30,080 nt of DNA from a virus. Made by a program: the position numbers and the translations under genes. This document shows, piece after piece, positions 12,494 to 18,818 of this stretch; position 1 is the first letter of the stretch; every line of letters starts with the position of its first letter. The stretch is taken from positions 1 to 30,080 of the IMG/VR virus record IMGVR_UViG_3300024255_002144; one strand, given 5' to 3'. The notes under the pieces were generated by a model, which saw nothing but the letters and a program-made list of their open reading frames with translations, did no database searches and was not told where the DNA came from.

Positions 12494-12569
12494 TGGTGCG
12501 AAAGGTAGGATTTGAACCTACGATCAACCCGTTATGAGCGGGGGGCTTTAACCACTAAGCTACTTTCGC
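12494..12569 (-). tRNA. tRNA with anticodon CAT (Met or lysidine-type Ile)
   Basis: 76 nt with encoded CCA. Acceptor GCGAAAG / CTTTCGC, A73, anticodon loop CTCATAA, T arm GTAGG-TTCAAAT-CCTAC. The body also resembles tRNA-Ile2, which reads AUA after lysidine modification, so amino acid identity is open. A protein gene overlaps its 5' end by 15 bp. Confidence 0.9.
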
Positions 12570-12740
12570 GAATTCTTCTTCTACTACTTTAGCATTTAAC
12601 AGATCAGCAACTTCAAGTGCTTTATTTTCGTTATCAAATGTTAAGTCAACTACAGTAGGTGTTTTATATATCATATATCCTAATTCACCGGTCATTACAA
12701 CTTGTTGAACTATCTTATTATTTCTCATTAATTTATACAA
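12555..12740 (-). CDS. Small protein overlapping a tRNA gene, 61 aa
   Basis: TTG start at 12740, with AAGGA 8 nt upstream; an in-frame ATG 12 nt later lacks a well-placed site. The product looks like a compact alpha-beta protein with a Glu-rich C-terminus. The last four codons and the TAG lie within the 5' end of the CAT tRNA. Family unknown. Confidence 0.65.
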   Translation of the reverse strand: MYKLMRNNKIVQQVVMTGELGYMIYKTPTVVDLTFDNENKALEVADLLNAKVVEEEFAKVA

Positions 12741-12767
12741 CTCGTTAATCCTTATATTAGTAAATCA

Positions 12768-12927
12768 AAGGGGAGACCTTCTGCAGTGCCTCCCCTTCTA
12801 TCTGCATTTTACGTATGCAGCAACCGGCTGAGTTTCGCGGTATCAGCGCTTGTACCGACCTATAGATTGGGGCCTCCAAAATCTATAGGGTTTCACTAAC
12901 TAATCACCCTTTAGTTCATAGTTAGTG
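12768..12927 (-). ncRNA. Candidate structured non-coding RNA in tRNA cluster
   Basis: No protein frame covers this stretch. In transcript order it can form: an 8-bp stem (12927-12920 with 12901-12894), a perfect 10-bp stem (12889-12880 with 12868-12859), a 5-bp GCTGA/TCAGC stem (12847-12843 with 12831-12827) with competing ACCG/CGGT pairing, a 6-bp CTGCAT/ATGCAG stem (12820-12802), and an 8-bp AAGGGGAG/CTCCCCTT stem (12797-12768). It starts next to the 3' end of tRNA-Arg. T4 carries stable RNAs of unknown role in its tRNA cluster; this may be an analogue. No known family is recognised. Confidence 0.6.
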
Positions 12928-12929
12928 TC

Positions 12930-13006
12930 TGGCGGACCCTAGAGGATTCGAACCTCTGACCTAGTGCTTAGAAGGCACTTGCTCTATCCAGCTGAGCTAA
13001 GGGACC
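12930..13006 (-). tRNA. tRNA-Arg (TCT)
   Basis: 77 nt with encoded CCA. Acceptor GGTCCCT / AGGGTCC with a T-T mismatch at pair 3-70, G73. Anticodon stem AGTGC / GCACT with loop CTTCTAA, reading AGA. T arm AGAGG-TTCGAAT-CCTCT. tRNA-Arg(TCT) is common in AT-rich phages. Confidence 0.93.
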
Positions 13007-13016
13007 AATACTTATA

Positions 13017-13325
13017 TTATATTGCGAAACTTTCTCCACATCCACATTGAGCTGTTGCTTGTGGATTTTTTACAACTAAATAGTTTCCGCCTAGTTCAGT
13101 TATATAGTCAATCGTACAACCAAATAAAAACATTTCAGCCATAGCATCAATAACTAAAGTGTTATCTATAACCGTCCCTTTTGACTCATCATCTACGTAT
13201 GTCCAATCATATTTAAACCCGCTACACCCGCCACCTTTTACTTCAAGAAGTACATAATTTTTATCAGCCAAAACTAACTGATTCGTCATATATTCTTTTG
13301 CTTTTTCAGTAAGTGATACAATCAT
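13017..13325 (-). CDS. A-type iron-sulfur carrier (IscA/HesB/ErpA family), 102 aa
   Basis: The family signature is complete: GGGCSGFKY with Cys34 and a C-terminal CGCGESF with Cys94 and Cys96. These three Cys bind or pass on a [2Fe-2S] or [4Fe-4S] cluster to apo-proteins in the cytosol. Length is typical. HesB-like genes are known in marine T4-like phages. It is coupled by ATGA to the 83-aa gene upstream and lies 11 bp from tRNA-Arg. Possible clients include a phage or host Fe-S enzyme; none is evident in this window. Confidence 0.92.
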   Translation of the reverse strand: MIVSLTEKAKEYMTNQLVLADKNYVLLEVKGGGCSGFKYDWTYVDDESKGTVIDNTLVIDAMAEMFLFGCTIDYITELGGNYLVVKNPQATAQCGCGESFAI

Positions 13326-13573
13326 TTCTGCATATACTTCAATAGTTCTAGATTGTTAGTTTCTAGAACAACGAAATGGCCAAAATATTTTTCAAATACT
13401 TTTACCAATTTATAGTAATCTGTACCTGCGCACATTTCAGACATAATAGGCGATGCTTTCATACCCATTGAATGAGCATATTCTTTTGCTACTTTTAATA
13501 GATAAAATGCGTTACCATTAGGACCATCAAGGTCAATAACTATCTCAGAAGCTCTTGTTGTTTTACGAATCAT
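13322..13573 (-). CDS. Small protein of unknown function, 83 aa
   Basis: Start at ATG 13573, just after the stop of the 40-aa gene; a longer frame to 13621 would overlap that gene. The pattern SEIVIDLDGPNGNAFYLL suggests an alpha-beta protein known from other T4-like marine phages, without assigned function. It has one Cys. ATGA overlap with the Fe-S carrier gene suggests co-expression with it. Confidence 0.75.
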   Translation of the reverse strand: MIRKTTRASEIVIDLDGPNGNAFYLLKVAKEYAHSMGMKASPIMSEMCAGTDYYKLVKVFEKYFGHFVVLETNNLELLKYMQK

Positions 13574-13574
13574 A

Positions 13575-13697
13575 TTAAGGCACCGAATACATAAGGATTT
13601 CAAGATATTTGCACAAAGCACAAAAGGCTAAGAACCATACAATACATTTAAATGCATTTGCAATGGTATCAATAAAAATTCTGATAGCTTCTATCAT
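13575..13697 (-). CDS. Membrane micro-protein, 40 aa
   Basis: ATG at 13697 overlaps the previous TGA; TAA at 13575 precedes the next ATG. A single hydrophobic segment spans about residues 14-30 with three Cys in or near it. The overlaps on both sides support translation. Function is unknown. Confidence 0.6.
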   Translation of the reverse strand: MIEAIRIFIDTIANAFKCIVWFLAFCALCKYLEILMYSVP

Positions 13698-13804
13698 TTT
13701 TTAGAGTCTGCCCATGCATGTTTCATACCAAGAACATAGCCAATCACAAAAGCTGAGATTGACATTGCACAAGCAATAAGTGTAATACTAACTTGATAAT
13801 CCAT
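13694..13804 (-). CDS. Membrane micro-protein, 36 aa
   Basis: ATG at 13804 overlaps the TAA of the 85-aa gene; TGA at 13694 overlaps the next start. One hydrophobic helix (residues 5-26) is followed by a short charged tail ending in two Lys. Probably anchored in the inner membrane. Function is unknown. Confidence 0.6.
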   Translation of the reverse strand: MDYQVSITLIACAMSISAFVIGYVLGMKHAWADSKK

Positions 13805-14061
13805 TATACATTACCCTCTTTAGTGTGAATTAAAGTTTGTGGACCAAGAGCAATTTCAAAACCATTATATTCAGTTTCATATACACCATTTTGTGGTTCA
13901 TAACGAGGATCAACTACTTTAGCTTGAACCATCGATATAGACTGTTCACCTTGAACATTTTCAAAGCCATTAATGCGTTGAAGCTCATTAAAGATAGCTT
14001 GTCTAGGGAAGTTGGAATTTATCGCGCTAAGTTGTGGTTGAGGGGTATTTGTATCAATCAT
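13804..14061 (-). CDS. Protein of unknown function, 85 aa
   Basis: ATG 14061 is 7 nt after AAAGGA and is preferred over upstream ATGs that lie in or next to the ribosome-binding site or the promoter -10. The product is Gln/Asn-rich, with an N-terminal helix and a later beta-like part. It heads a chain with two membrane micro-proteins, an 83-aa protein and the Fe-S carrier. Confidence 0.7.
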   Translation of the reverse strand: MIDTNTPQPQLSAINSNFPRQAIFNELQRINGFENVQGEQSISMVQAKVVDPRYEPQNGVYETEYNGFEIALGPQTLIHTKEGNV

Positions 14062-14086
14062 AATCATATCCTTTGTTGTTAGATAC

Positions 14087-14115
14087 ATATTAACACATTT
14101 TAGAGCGATTGTAAA
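14087..14115 (-). promoter_or_regulatory. Early-type promoter
   Basis: On the minus strand: TTTACA (14110-14115), 17 bp, TAATAT (14087-14092). The flank AATAATCC upstream of the -35 matches those at 2738 and 4950. Confidence 0.75.
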
Positions 14116-14143
14116 GGATTATTTTCAATATTATGCATTTTTT

Positions 14144-15163
14144 TTAATCTTGTTTATGAATTGTACAGTGATGCACGTCTATTCTATGATGATCATGATC
14201 ACCATTGGAGTCTATCACAGTGTGATAATGATGTGTAGTATGCGAGTATTTTAAATGTGTTCCAGGTGGAAGTACCGTTTCTGCTTCAGCAGCATGTTTG
14301 TTACCTTCTACACCACTCATATGAATACCTTTATCACTAGCTTTCGCGTCAACGTGAATCATATGTTTGGTTGTTTTACCTACATTTTCATTATTTGTAT
14401 TTTTATTTAAAGGGAAAAACTGTGTACTATCATGTCCAGAATGAACTGCAAATCCAGCGCCAGTGCGCGCATCGTGAGTAGTAGAAATCTGAGCCGATGA
14501 ATGAACAACGCCATCAGTATGTTTTTCAGCATGTTTGATAGCTTTTACAAATGAAGGATGAACACCAGAATAAAGATGTACCCTATGGCCAAGAGGTTTA
14601 GCTGCGGTTTTAAGATGATCTGCAGCGTCTTTATCTTGACCAACAAGTGCATGTGGATGGTATTCACCCAACTTTTTATTTTCTGTTTTAAGTTTATGCT
14701 TAGTTATAAAATGTTGAGATATCTGACTAGATGCCCATTTTTTACCATCGCCAACTGTGTCAGATTTTCCAGCTGTAAAATGACGAAAAGCTTTGTGTTG
14801 CGCTGGTGTCATTTTTTGTTCAAGTTTACTTGATAAAGAGCCTACTTCTTCTATGTCAGATCCGCGATGTGATGTGCTGAGTTCATGACCAGTTTCACCA
14901 AAGATATTCTTATTCATCTGAACATCATCAATATGTGTTCTTTTTTTATTATCATGTAAGTCATCACGAGGCTCGTGATGTTTATGATCGACCCGTTTTT
15001 CTTTTTTTGCCTGCTTAAAACCGGTAGTATCAAATCCTTCAAATATACCTCTTTCAATTCTTTTTGTTCTAGGAGTTTTGTCACCTATAGCTTTGCTGAG
15101 AGTAACCACACCATTGCTCATATAAAAACCTTCATCTTTTATGAATGATCCAAATCTTTCCAT
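14144..15163 (-). CDS. ADP-ribosyltransferase-like protein 1, 339 aa
   Basis: The C-terminal third follows the ADP-ribosyltransferase exoenzyme plan: HLYSGV (196-201, strand 1), QISTT (225-229, STS-like) with A..GF after it, and EAE (293-295) followed by VLPPGT, the ExE loop. The usual first Arg is replaced by Ser199, so activity is uncertain. The N-terminus MERFGSFIKDE resembles the T4 internal-protein capsid-targeting pattern. A Lys/His-rich linker (about 45-130) precedes the domain, and the C-terminus is very His-rich. T4 injects its ADP-ribosyltransferase Alt with DNA to modify host RNA polymerase, so a similar role is inferred. The start abuts the stop of paralog 2. Confidence 0.7.
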   Translation of the reverse strand: MERFGSFIKDEGFYMSNGVVTLSKAIGDKTPRTKRIERGIFEGFDTTGFKQAKKEKRVDHKHHEPRDDLHDNKKRTHIDDVQMNKNIFGETGHELSTSHRGSDIEEVGSLSSKLEQKMTPAQHKAFRHFTAGKSDTVGDGKKWASSQISQHFITKHKLKTENKKLGEYHPHALVGQDKDAADHLKTAAKPLGHRVHLYSGVHPSFVKAIKHAEKHTDGVVHSSAQISTTHDARTGAGFAVHSGHDSTQFFPLNKNTNNENVGKTTKHMIHVDAKASDKGIHMSGVEGNKHAAEAETVLPPGTHLKYSHTTHHYHTVIDSNGDHDHHRIDVHHCTIHKQD

Positions 15164-16035
15164 TATTTACTTTCGTTATGTGATTTAAAATGATTGAATA
15201 TATGAGTGTTGCCATCCTCATCAGTATGGCGTGTAGTTTTAAAATGTTTGTGGTGAGAACCTGGCTTTATACCAAATTCTTCTTCTTCTTTCATATTACT
15301 ATGAGGTTGCATATGTAATACTTCGTCGTCAGGATGTGTATGATAGACATTATAATAATGTGTATTTGATTTATCTGATTTTTTATTTTCAGCAAAAGCT
15401 TTAGCAATAGATAATTTTGGTGTAACCGAAGCGTAGCTTACGTGCTCTATAACGCCGTCTTTAGAATCTTTAAGCGCATTATGTGTTCTCGCGCTGACAC
15501 CCGCAAATAATTTCACGTGAGTACCTGCTTTTCTAAAACCTTTCATTAAATGTGAGTGTTCTTTTTCCCAATGGTCAATATTGTCTTTGTATGGAGTTTT
15601 ATTACCATTTTTATCTTTTTTAGCTTGACCAAGATGCTTCCAATGATCTTTTGGAACGGGTTTACCATGTTTTACCATGTGCTTATGAATTAAATGTTTA
15701 TTTAAATTATATGATCCGTTACTATAATTATTTATTGCTTCTTTTGTTTCTTTAGTAACATCACCAGTGTTTTTTGCTATTTCTTTATGTAATTTTACGA
15801 AATGTTCGCTACCAGCATACATATCACGCCCGCCATGTCTACGTAACTCGATTTCCATCGGAGCGCCACTTTCAACGTTAGGCTTATAAGACTCTTTGAT
15901 ATTTTTCTTTTTAGATATATTAATCCTATGATTACCAATAGGTTCAAGAATAACTGCTACGCCATCCTTGTTAATATAATAACCCTTGTCTTCTTTTGAA
16001 TCTTTTGAATACTGTTTAAATGTCTTCATCGTCAT
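15163..16035 (-). CDS. ADP-ribosyltransferase-like protein 2, 290 aa
   Basis: A paralog of the neighbouring protein. Numbered from the MKTF Met: LFAGV (174-178), SYASVTP (198-204) with AKAFA after it, and an EEEE run at 248-251 followed by GIKPGS, matching ExE. Strand 1 has Ala in place of the catalytic Arg. The N-terminus MKTFKQYSKD is close to the T4 capsid-targeting sequence, and a GVAVILE segment at 23-29 could be a prohead-protease site of the I-x-E type. AGGG lies 6 nt before ATG 16035; 16029 is the alternative start. A virion protein delivered to the host is inferred. The N-terminal module is duplicated in the 38-aa gene upstream. Confidence 0.7.
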   Translation of the reverse strand: MTMKTFKQYSKDSKEDKGYYINKDGVAVILEPIGNHRINISKKKNIKESYKPNVESGAPMEIELRRHGGRDMYAGSEHFVKLHKEIAKNTGDVTKETKEAINNYSNGSYNLNKHLIHKHMVKHGKPVPKDHWKHLGQAKKDKNGNKTPYKDNIDHWEKEHSHLMKGFRKAGTHVKLFAGVSARTHNALKDSKDGVIEHVSYASVTPKLSIAKAFAENKKSDKSNTHYYNVYHTHPDDEVLHMQPHSNMKEEEEFGIKPGSHHKHFKTTRHTDEDGNTHIFNHFKSHNESK

Positions 16036-16090
16036 CGTCATCCCTGCCATATGGATATTTAAAATGAATAGGTTCAAGAATAACTGCTAC
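15937..16090 (-). repeat. 24-bp exact direct repeat in a duplicated N-terminal module
   Basis: Identical 24-bp copies lie at 15937-15960 and 16067-16090, 130 bp apart. They encode the same GVAVILEPI-type segment in the 38-aa gene and in ADP-ribosyltransferase-like protein 2; flanking codons also match. Confidence 0.85.
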
Positions 16091-16132
16091 ACCGTCGTCA
16101 TCAATATAAAAGCCTTTATCTTCCTCTTCCAT
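16016..16132 (-). CDS. 38-aa protein made of the duplicated N-terminal module
   Basis: ATG at 16132, with AGGA 8 nt upstream; TAA at 16016. The first 22 residues (EEEDKGFYIDDDGVAV, then ILEPI) copy residues 12-31 of ADP-ribosyltransferase-like protein 2, and the rest is a Tyr/Asp-rich tail. The end overlaps the start of that gene. It could be a free targeting peptide, a regulator or a duplication remnant. Confidence 0.55.
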   Translation of the reverse strand: MEEEDKGFYIDDDGVAVILEPIHFKYPYGRDDDDDEDI

Positions 16133-16134
16133 GA

Positions 16135-16368
16135 TTATTTTCCTATTTTATCTAAAGTCGCATGAATATCTTTTCTGAGTTTGGCATAACCACTAGGACC
16201 ATCTAATTCAACATGAGTATTAATATGATTTTTCAACTCAGCAGCATGCTTTGGAAATCTTTTTATAATAGGTTGCAAAAACTTAGTAGGACTCTGTTTT
16301 TTATCATTTGATTCTTTTGCTTTTTTTACAGCAAGCCCGTCTGTAAATTTACTAAAAGTTTTAATCAT
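16135..16368 (-). CDS. Small basic protein with capsid-targeting-like start, 77 aa
   Basis: The N-terminus MIKTFSKFTDG resembles MKTYQEF-type capsid-targeting sequences of T4 internal proteins. The rest is Lys/His-rich and helical, which suits packing with DNA. A late promoter lies 35 bp upstream and AAAGG precedes the ATG. It is first in the unit with the two ADP-ribosyltransferase-like proteins. Inference: a small internal head protein. Confidence 0.65.
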   Translation of the reverse strand: MIKTFSKFTDGLAVKKAKESNDKKQSPTKFLQPIIKRFPKHAAELKNHINTHVELDGPSGYAKLRKDIHATLDKIGK

Positions 16369-16402
16369 ACTATGTCTACCTTTGTATTGCGTTATTTTAT
16401 TC

Positions 16403-16410
16403 TATTTATA
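16403..16410 (-). promoter_or_regulatory. T4-type late promoter TATAAATA
   Basis: Exact octamer on the minus strand, 35 bp before the ATG of the 77-aa gene. It overlaps the stop of the preceding gene. Confidence 0.75.
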
Positions 16411-16663
16411 AGTTTATATCTTTTGTTTTCGCAGAGTCTATTAATTCCTTTATAAGTCGAAGAGCCATTTCAACTTCTTCTTCTTCAAGAAGTCCAAGGT
16501 GACCGCTATATGCATCAGCAATAAACATATCAGTAATTTTTTCTGGATCATATTTTGGTTGATGATAACCAGCTAAAAGAGCATGTACACATAGTTCATC
16601 TGCGCCAGAAGACGGGACAGGGTTAGTACGCTTAAAGCTATTAAAAAAATCTTCAAAATCCAT
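16406..16663 (-). CDS. Acidic protein of unknown function, 85 aa
   Basis: The N-terminus MDFEDFFNSFKR is followed by a Ser/Pro linker and an acidic helical C-terminal half. GGAGG precedes the start, and the ATG overlaps the TAA of the 33-aa gene. No family is recognised. Confidence 0.7.
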   Translation of the reverse strand: MDFEDFFNSFKRTNPVPSSGADELCVHALLAGYHQPKYDPEKITDMFIADAYSGHLGLLEEEEVEMALRLIKELIDSAKTKDINL

Positions 16664-16764
16664 TAATAAATTCCTCCTGGAATGAAGAAATAATCAATAG
16701 CGATCATAGCACTCCCGAGCCATAGACCATATAATATAACATCAAGTGTATCTAAGTTTTTCAT
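16663..16764 (-). CDS. Membrane micro-protein, 33 aa
   Basis: ATG at 16764 overlaps the previous TGA; TAA at 16663 overlaps the next ATG. Residues 7-28 form a hydrophobic helix with a Gly-Ser-Ala core, and the end is Pro-Gly-Gly. It starts with the same ATGAAAAACTTAGA string that occurs near the end of the upstream gene. Confidence 0.6.
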   Translation of the reverse strand: MKNLDTLDVILYGLWLGSAMIAIDYFFIPGGIY

Positions 16765-16790
16765 GATTTAACCTTTTCTAAGTTTTTCAT
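16751..16790 (-). repeat. 14-bp direct repeat at a gene junction
   Basis: ATGAAAAACTTAGA occurs at 16764-16751 (start of the 33-aa gene) and at 16790-16777 (last codons of the 53-aa gene), both on the minus strand, 26 bp apart. Confidence 0.8.
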
Positions 16791-16922
16791 TTCGATAAGA
16801 GCATGACCTTCACGATAATACTCATTACAAAATTTAACGGCCGTAGTTTTATTTATATTAGACGACCATGCAACGAGGGTTTTAACGCCCTCGATCCAGT
16901 CATAACAACGAACTTCATACAT
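16761..16922 (-). CDS. Small protein of unknown function, 53 aa
   Basis: ATG at 16922 overlaps the TAA of the 168-aa gene; TGA at 16761 overlaps the next ATG. The product has an MYEVRCYDWIEG start and an alpha-beta look, with two Cys and a basic C-terminus. A TATAAATA octamer at 16850-16857 lies inside it. Confidence 0.65.
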   Translation of the reverse strand: MYEVRCYDWIEGVKTLVAWSSNINKTTAVKFCNEYYREGHALIEMKNLEKVKS

Positions 16923-17428
16923 TAATAATCTTCCTCTTCTTCATCCGAAAACCACATATCGTCTTCACAAGAATTGCACATATGACCATCAAATTGATCT
17001 AATTCATCACCACATTCTTCGCAAAATTGTTGCTCTTCCTCTTCGGCATCAAACATGCTTTCGGTATTAAGCTCTGTTTCTAAACCAGGATTTTGTAAGA
17101 TGTGAAAAAGAGTTTGATCAATAGCGCTTTCAACTGCTTTTTGAAATGTATCACCATTGTAATTGCCTTCATAAAGACGACCACGTGTAAATGGATAGAT
17201 TATTTCATGAGTAGCAGCATCGATACAATCGTGATTAAGAAGAAAGTTAACAGCACCTGAGCTGTTATTTCCCATACCGTTATTGTATAATTCATGACCT
17301 AAGCGGCTAATACTCCGGATCATTTCGCCTGCTACACTATCAGCATCACCTATGGCTGGCATTAGATTAGCTAAACGATCATAGTCTGTTTGGTACTTGC
17401 CTTTGTTGGCCCAATAAGTATTTTCCAT
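16922..17428 (-). CDS. Protein with C-terminal zinc-ribbon-like motif, 168 aa
   Basis: ATG 17428 is chosen because AAAAGGAG lies just upstream. The N-terminal 100 residues contain a helical domain with a GEMIRSISRLGHELYNNG helix and a SGAVNFL segment; I recall similar domains in unknown phage proteins. Residues 136-154 hold CEECGDE and, later, CNSC, a CxxC...CxxC zinc-ribbon pattern, followed by a very acidic tail. The protein may bind a nucleic acid or a protein partner. It is first after promoter 17453-17481. Confidence 0.75.
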   Translation of the reverse strand: MENTYWANKGKYQTDYDRLANLMPAIGDADSVAGEMIRSISRLGHELYNNGMGNNSSGAVNFLLNHDCIDAATHEIIYPFTRGRLYEGNYNGDTFQKAVESAIDQTLFHILQNPGLETELNTESMFDAEEEEQQFCEECGDELDQFDGHMCNSCEDDMWFSDEEEEDY

Positions 17429-17452
17429 AGTATATCTCCTTTTGTTAATATC

Positions 17453-17481
17453 TTTATAAACTAGTTTTGACCAATTGTAAA
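17453..17481 (-). promoter_or_regulatory. Early-type promoter directly after a terminator
   Basis: On the minus strand: TTTACA (17476-17481), 17 bp, TATAAA (17453-17458). It serves the 168-aa zinc-ribbon gene and the small genes after it. Confidence 0.75.
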
Positions 17482-17512
17482 CAAAAAAATGCACCTAAAG
17501 ATGCATTTTTTT
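17482..17512 (-). terminator. Bidirectional terminator ending the glycan operon
   Basis: Stem ATGCATC / GGTGCAT with loop TTTA (17506-17489). There are seven T on the minus-strand side and, because of the flanking A-run, also a T-run on the plus strand. It closes the operon 17548-30080. Confidence 0.8.
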
Positions 17513-17547
17513 AATATTAGATAAAAGTGTGATATAAATGTTACATT

Positions 17548-18150
17548 TTATTTAACACCCTTACGAACTTCAACATTATCAGAAAGTTTAATTAGTTTTG
17601 TATCTGTTGTTCTGTTATGAATAATAAACTGAGTATCTTTAAACTCTTTAAACATATTAGTCCAGACAGGTCGCCAGTTACGTGTTAATCTTTCGGTATT
17701 CATATTGTCTCTATCAGATGGAAGATATAAATCTGTACTAGACGTAATATCAAAAGCAAATATAGAATCAAATCCGTACATATGAATTTCTTCGCATTTC
17801 AGTTTGTTAGCTGTGTAATGAGTAGCCATATGACCACAATTAAAATCAGTATAGTTTGCAACATATCTTGGCAACACCATATAAAATTCTTTGATCTGAG
17901 GTGCGTATTTCATATAAAAATCGTTTCTCATCTCCATCCATTTATTAGGTCTTGCGCCTAATACCCAATCACCTGGAACAACAACATCACCATCATGAAT
18001 TGCTTTCATCATTTTAAAGTCAACCATTACTGTTGTGTATGCGTTGTGCACAGTCATAGGTGGAAGATTGCATAGAATCTTTAATCCCTTTGACGGCTTA
18101 TAAAAACCTGCGCTTGGGCCGTTACCAATAATATGTGCTGTTTTAGTCAT
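17548..18150 (-). CDS. GT42/DUF115-like transferase, 200 aa
   Basis: IIGNGPS (7-13) at the N-terminus, a CN pair at 27-28, and NCGHMA (104-109) followed by a CEEIHMYGFDS segment (119-129). This is the arrangement seen in CstI-type sialyltransferases and in related DUF115/MptE-like proteins with a Rossmann-like nucleotide-binding fold. A glycosyl- or nucleotidyl-transfer role in glycan building is likely; the donor is unknown. ATGA overlap with the upstream glycosyltransferase gene; last gene of the operon. Confidence 0.65.
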   Translation of the reverse strand: MTKTAHIIGNGPSAGFYKPSKGLKILCNLPPMTVHNAYTTVMVDFKMMKAIHDGDVVVPGDWVLGARPNKWMEMRNDFYMKYAPQIKEFYMVLPRYVANYTDFNCGHMATHYTANKLKCEEIHMYGFDSIFAFDITSSTDLYLPSDRDNMNTERLTRNWRPVWTNMFKEFKDTQFIIHNRTTDTKLIKLSDNVEVRKGVK

Positions 18151-18818
18151 TTACTCATTAGACTCCTGATTTTATCTTTACCTTTATATCCAGTCCAATG
18201 AATAGCTTTTTTCTTTTTGCTGTCCTGACCGTCTAGTAATTGAATTCTTAGCCAGTTATATTCGTTTGGAAGGCTTGTGATATATATCATTCTCTGTAAG
18301 GGATGCTCTTTTAGCATCTCATGTAATGTTTCTTGATCTCCAACTGATGGTTGAGTTCTTACTAAACCGACCCACTGGTGCAAAATCAATGGAGTACCTT
18401 TAAATGCTACAATACCAGAATTATGCCAGACTTCTCCTCTTCTTGCAGACCATGGTTTATCTTCTACCATTCCAAGCCTGTTTTCTTCTACATAATTAAA
18501 TACACTTGACATATCTGAAAGTATTTCAAAATCAGTATCAATCCAACAAGTATACTCAGAAAGTTCGGATGCATCAAGCATTGATTTAGGTTTCTTAAAC
18601 CAACCTTTCTCTTTATGTTTAGTCATATCAACAACGTGTTTTATAGGATTATTTTTAGATTTATCTTTTATAGCTTTTAAACAATCTTTTGATACTCCAA
18701 AATTAGCAAATATTAGTGGAGTATTATTCCACTTACTATAATTTTCAAGAAACCATGGAAGCATCCATTCAGTTTTTTCATCGCATCCTGTTAAAAATGC
18801 TTTATCAAATAATTTCAT
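18147..18818 (-). CDS. DxD glycosyltransferase, 223 aa
   Basis: The segment CWIDTDFEI places Asp94-x-Asp96, the metal and sugar-nucleotide binding motif of GT-A enzymes. The later NSGIVAFKG and GDQETLHEML segments match the acceptor-side parts of GT8/GT32-like enzymes. ATG 18818 overlaps the end of the previous gene by 14 bp; a longer frame would lie inside that gene. Cytosolic, adding a sugar to a glycan; donor unknown. Confidence 0.75.
   Translation of the reverse strand: MKLFDKAFLTGCDEKTEWMLPWFLENYSKWNNTPLIFANFGVSKDCLKAIKDKSKNNPIKHVVDMTKHKEKGWFKKPKSMLDASELSEYTCWIDTDFEILSDMSSVFNYVEENRLGMVEDKPWSARRGEVWHNSGIVAFKGTPLILHQWVGLVRTQPSVGDQETLHEMLKEHPLQRMIYITSLPNEYNWLRIQLLDGQDSKKKKAIHWTGYKGKDKIRSLMSK

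Noticed and set aside
16016-16077. Frameshift joining the 38-aa gene to the ADP-ribosyltransferase-like gene
   Set aside because: Both frames have their own start signals and both contain a full copy of the same module, which fits duplication rather than a broken gene.
16850-16857. TATAAATA on the minus strand inside the 53-aa gene
   Set aside because: It is 86 bp from the next start and within coding sequence; with this AT content chance occurrence is plausible.
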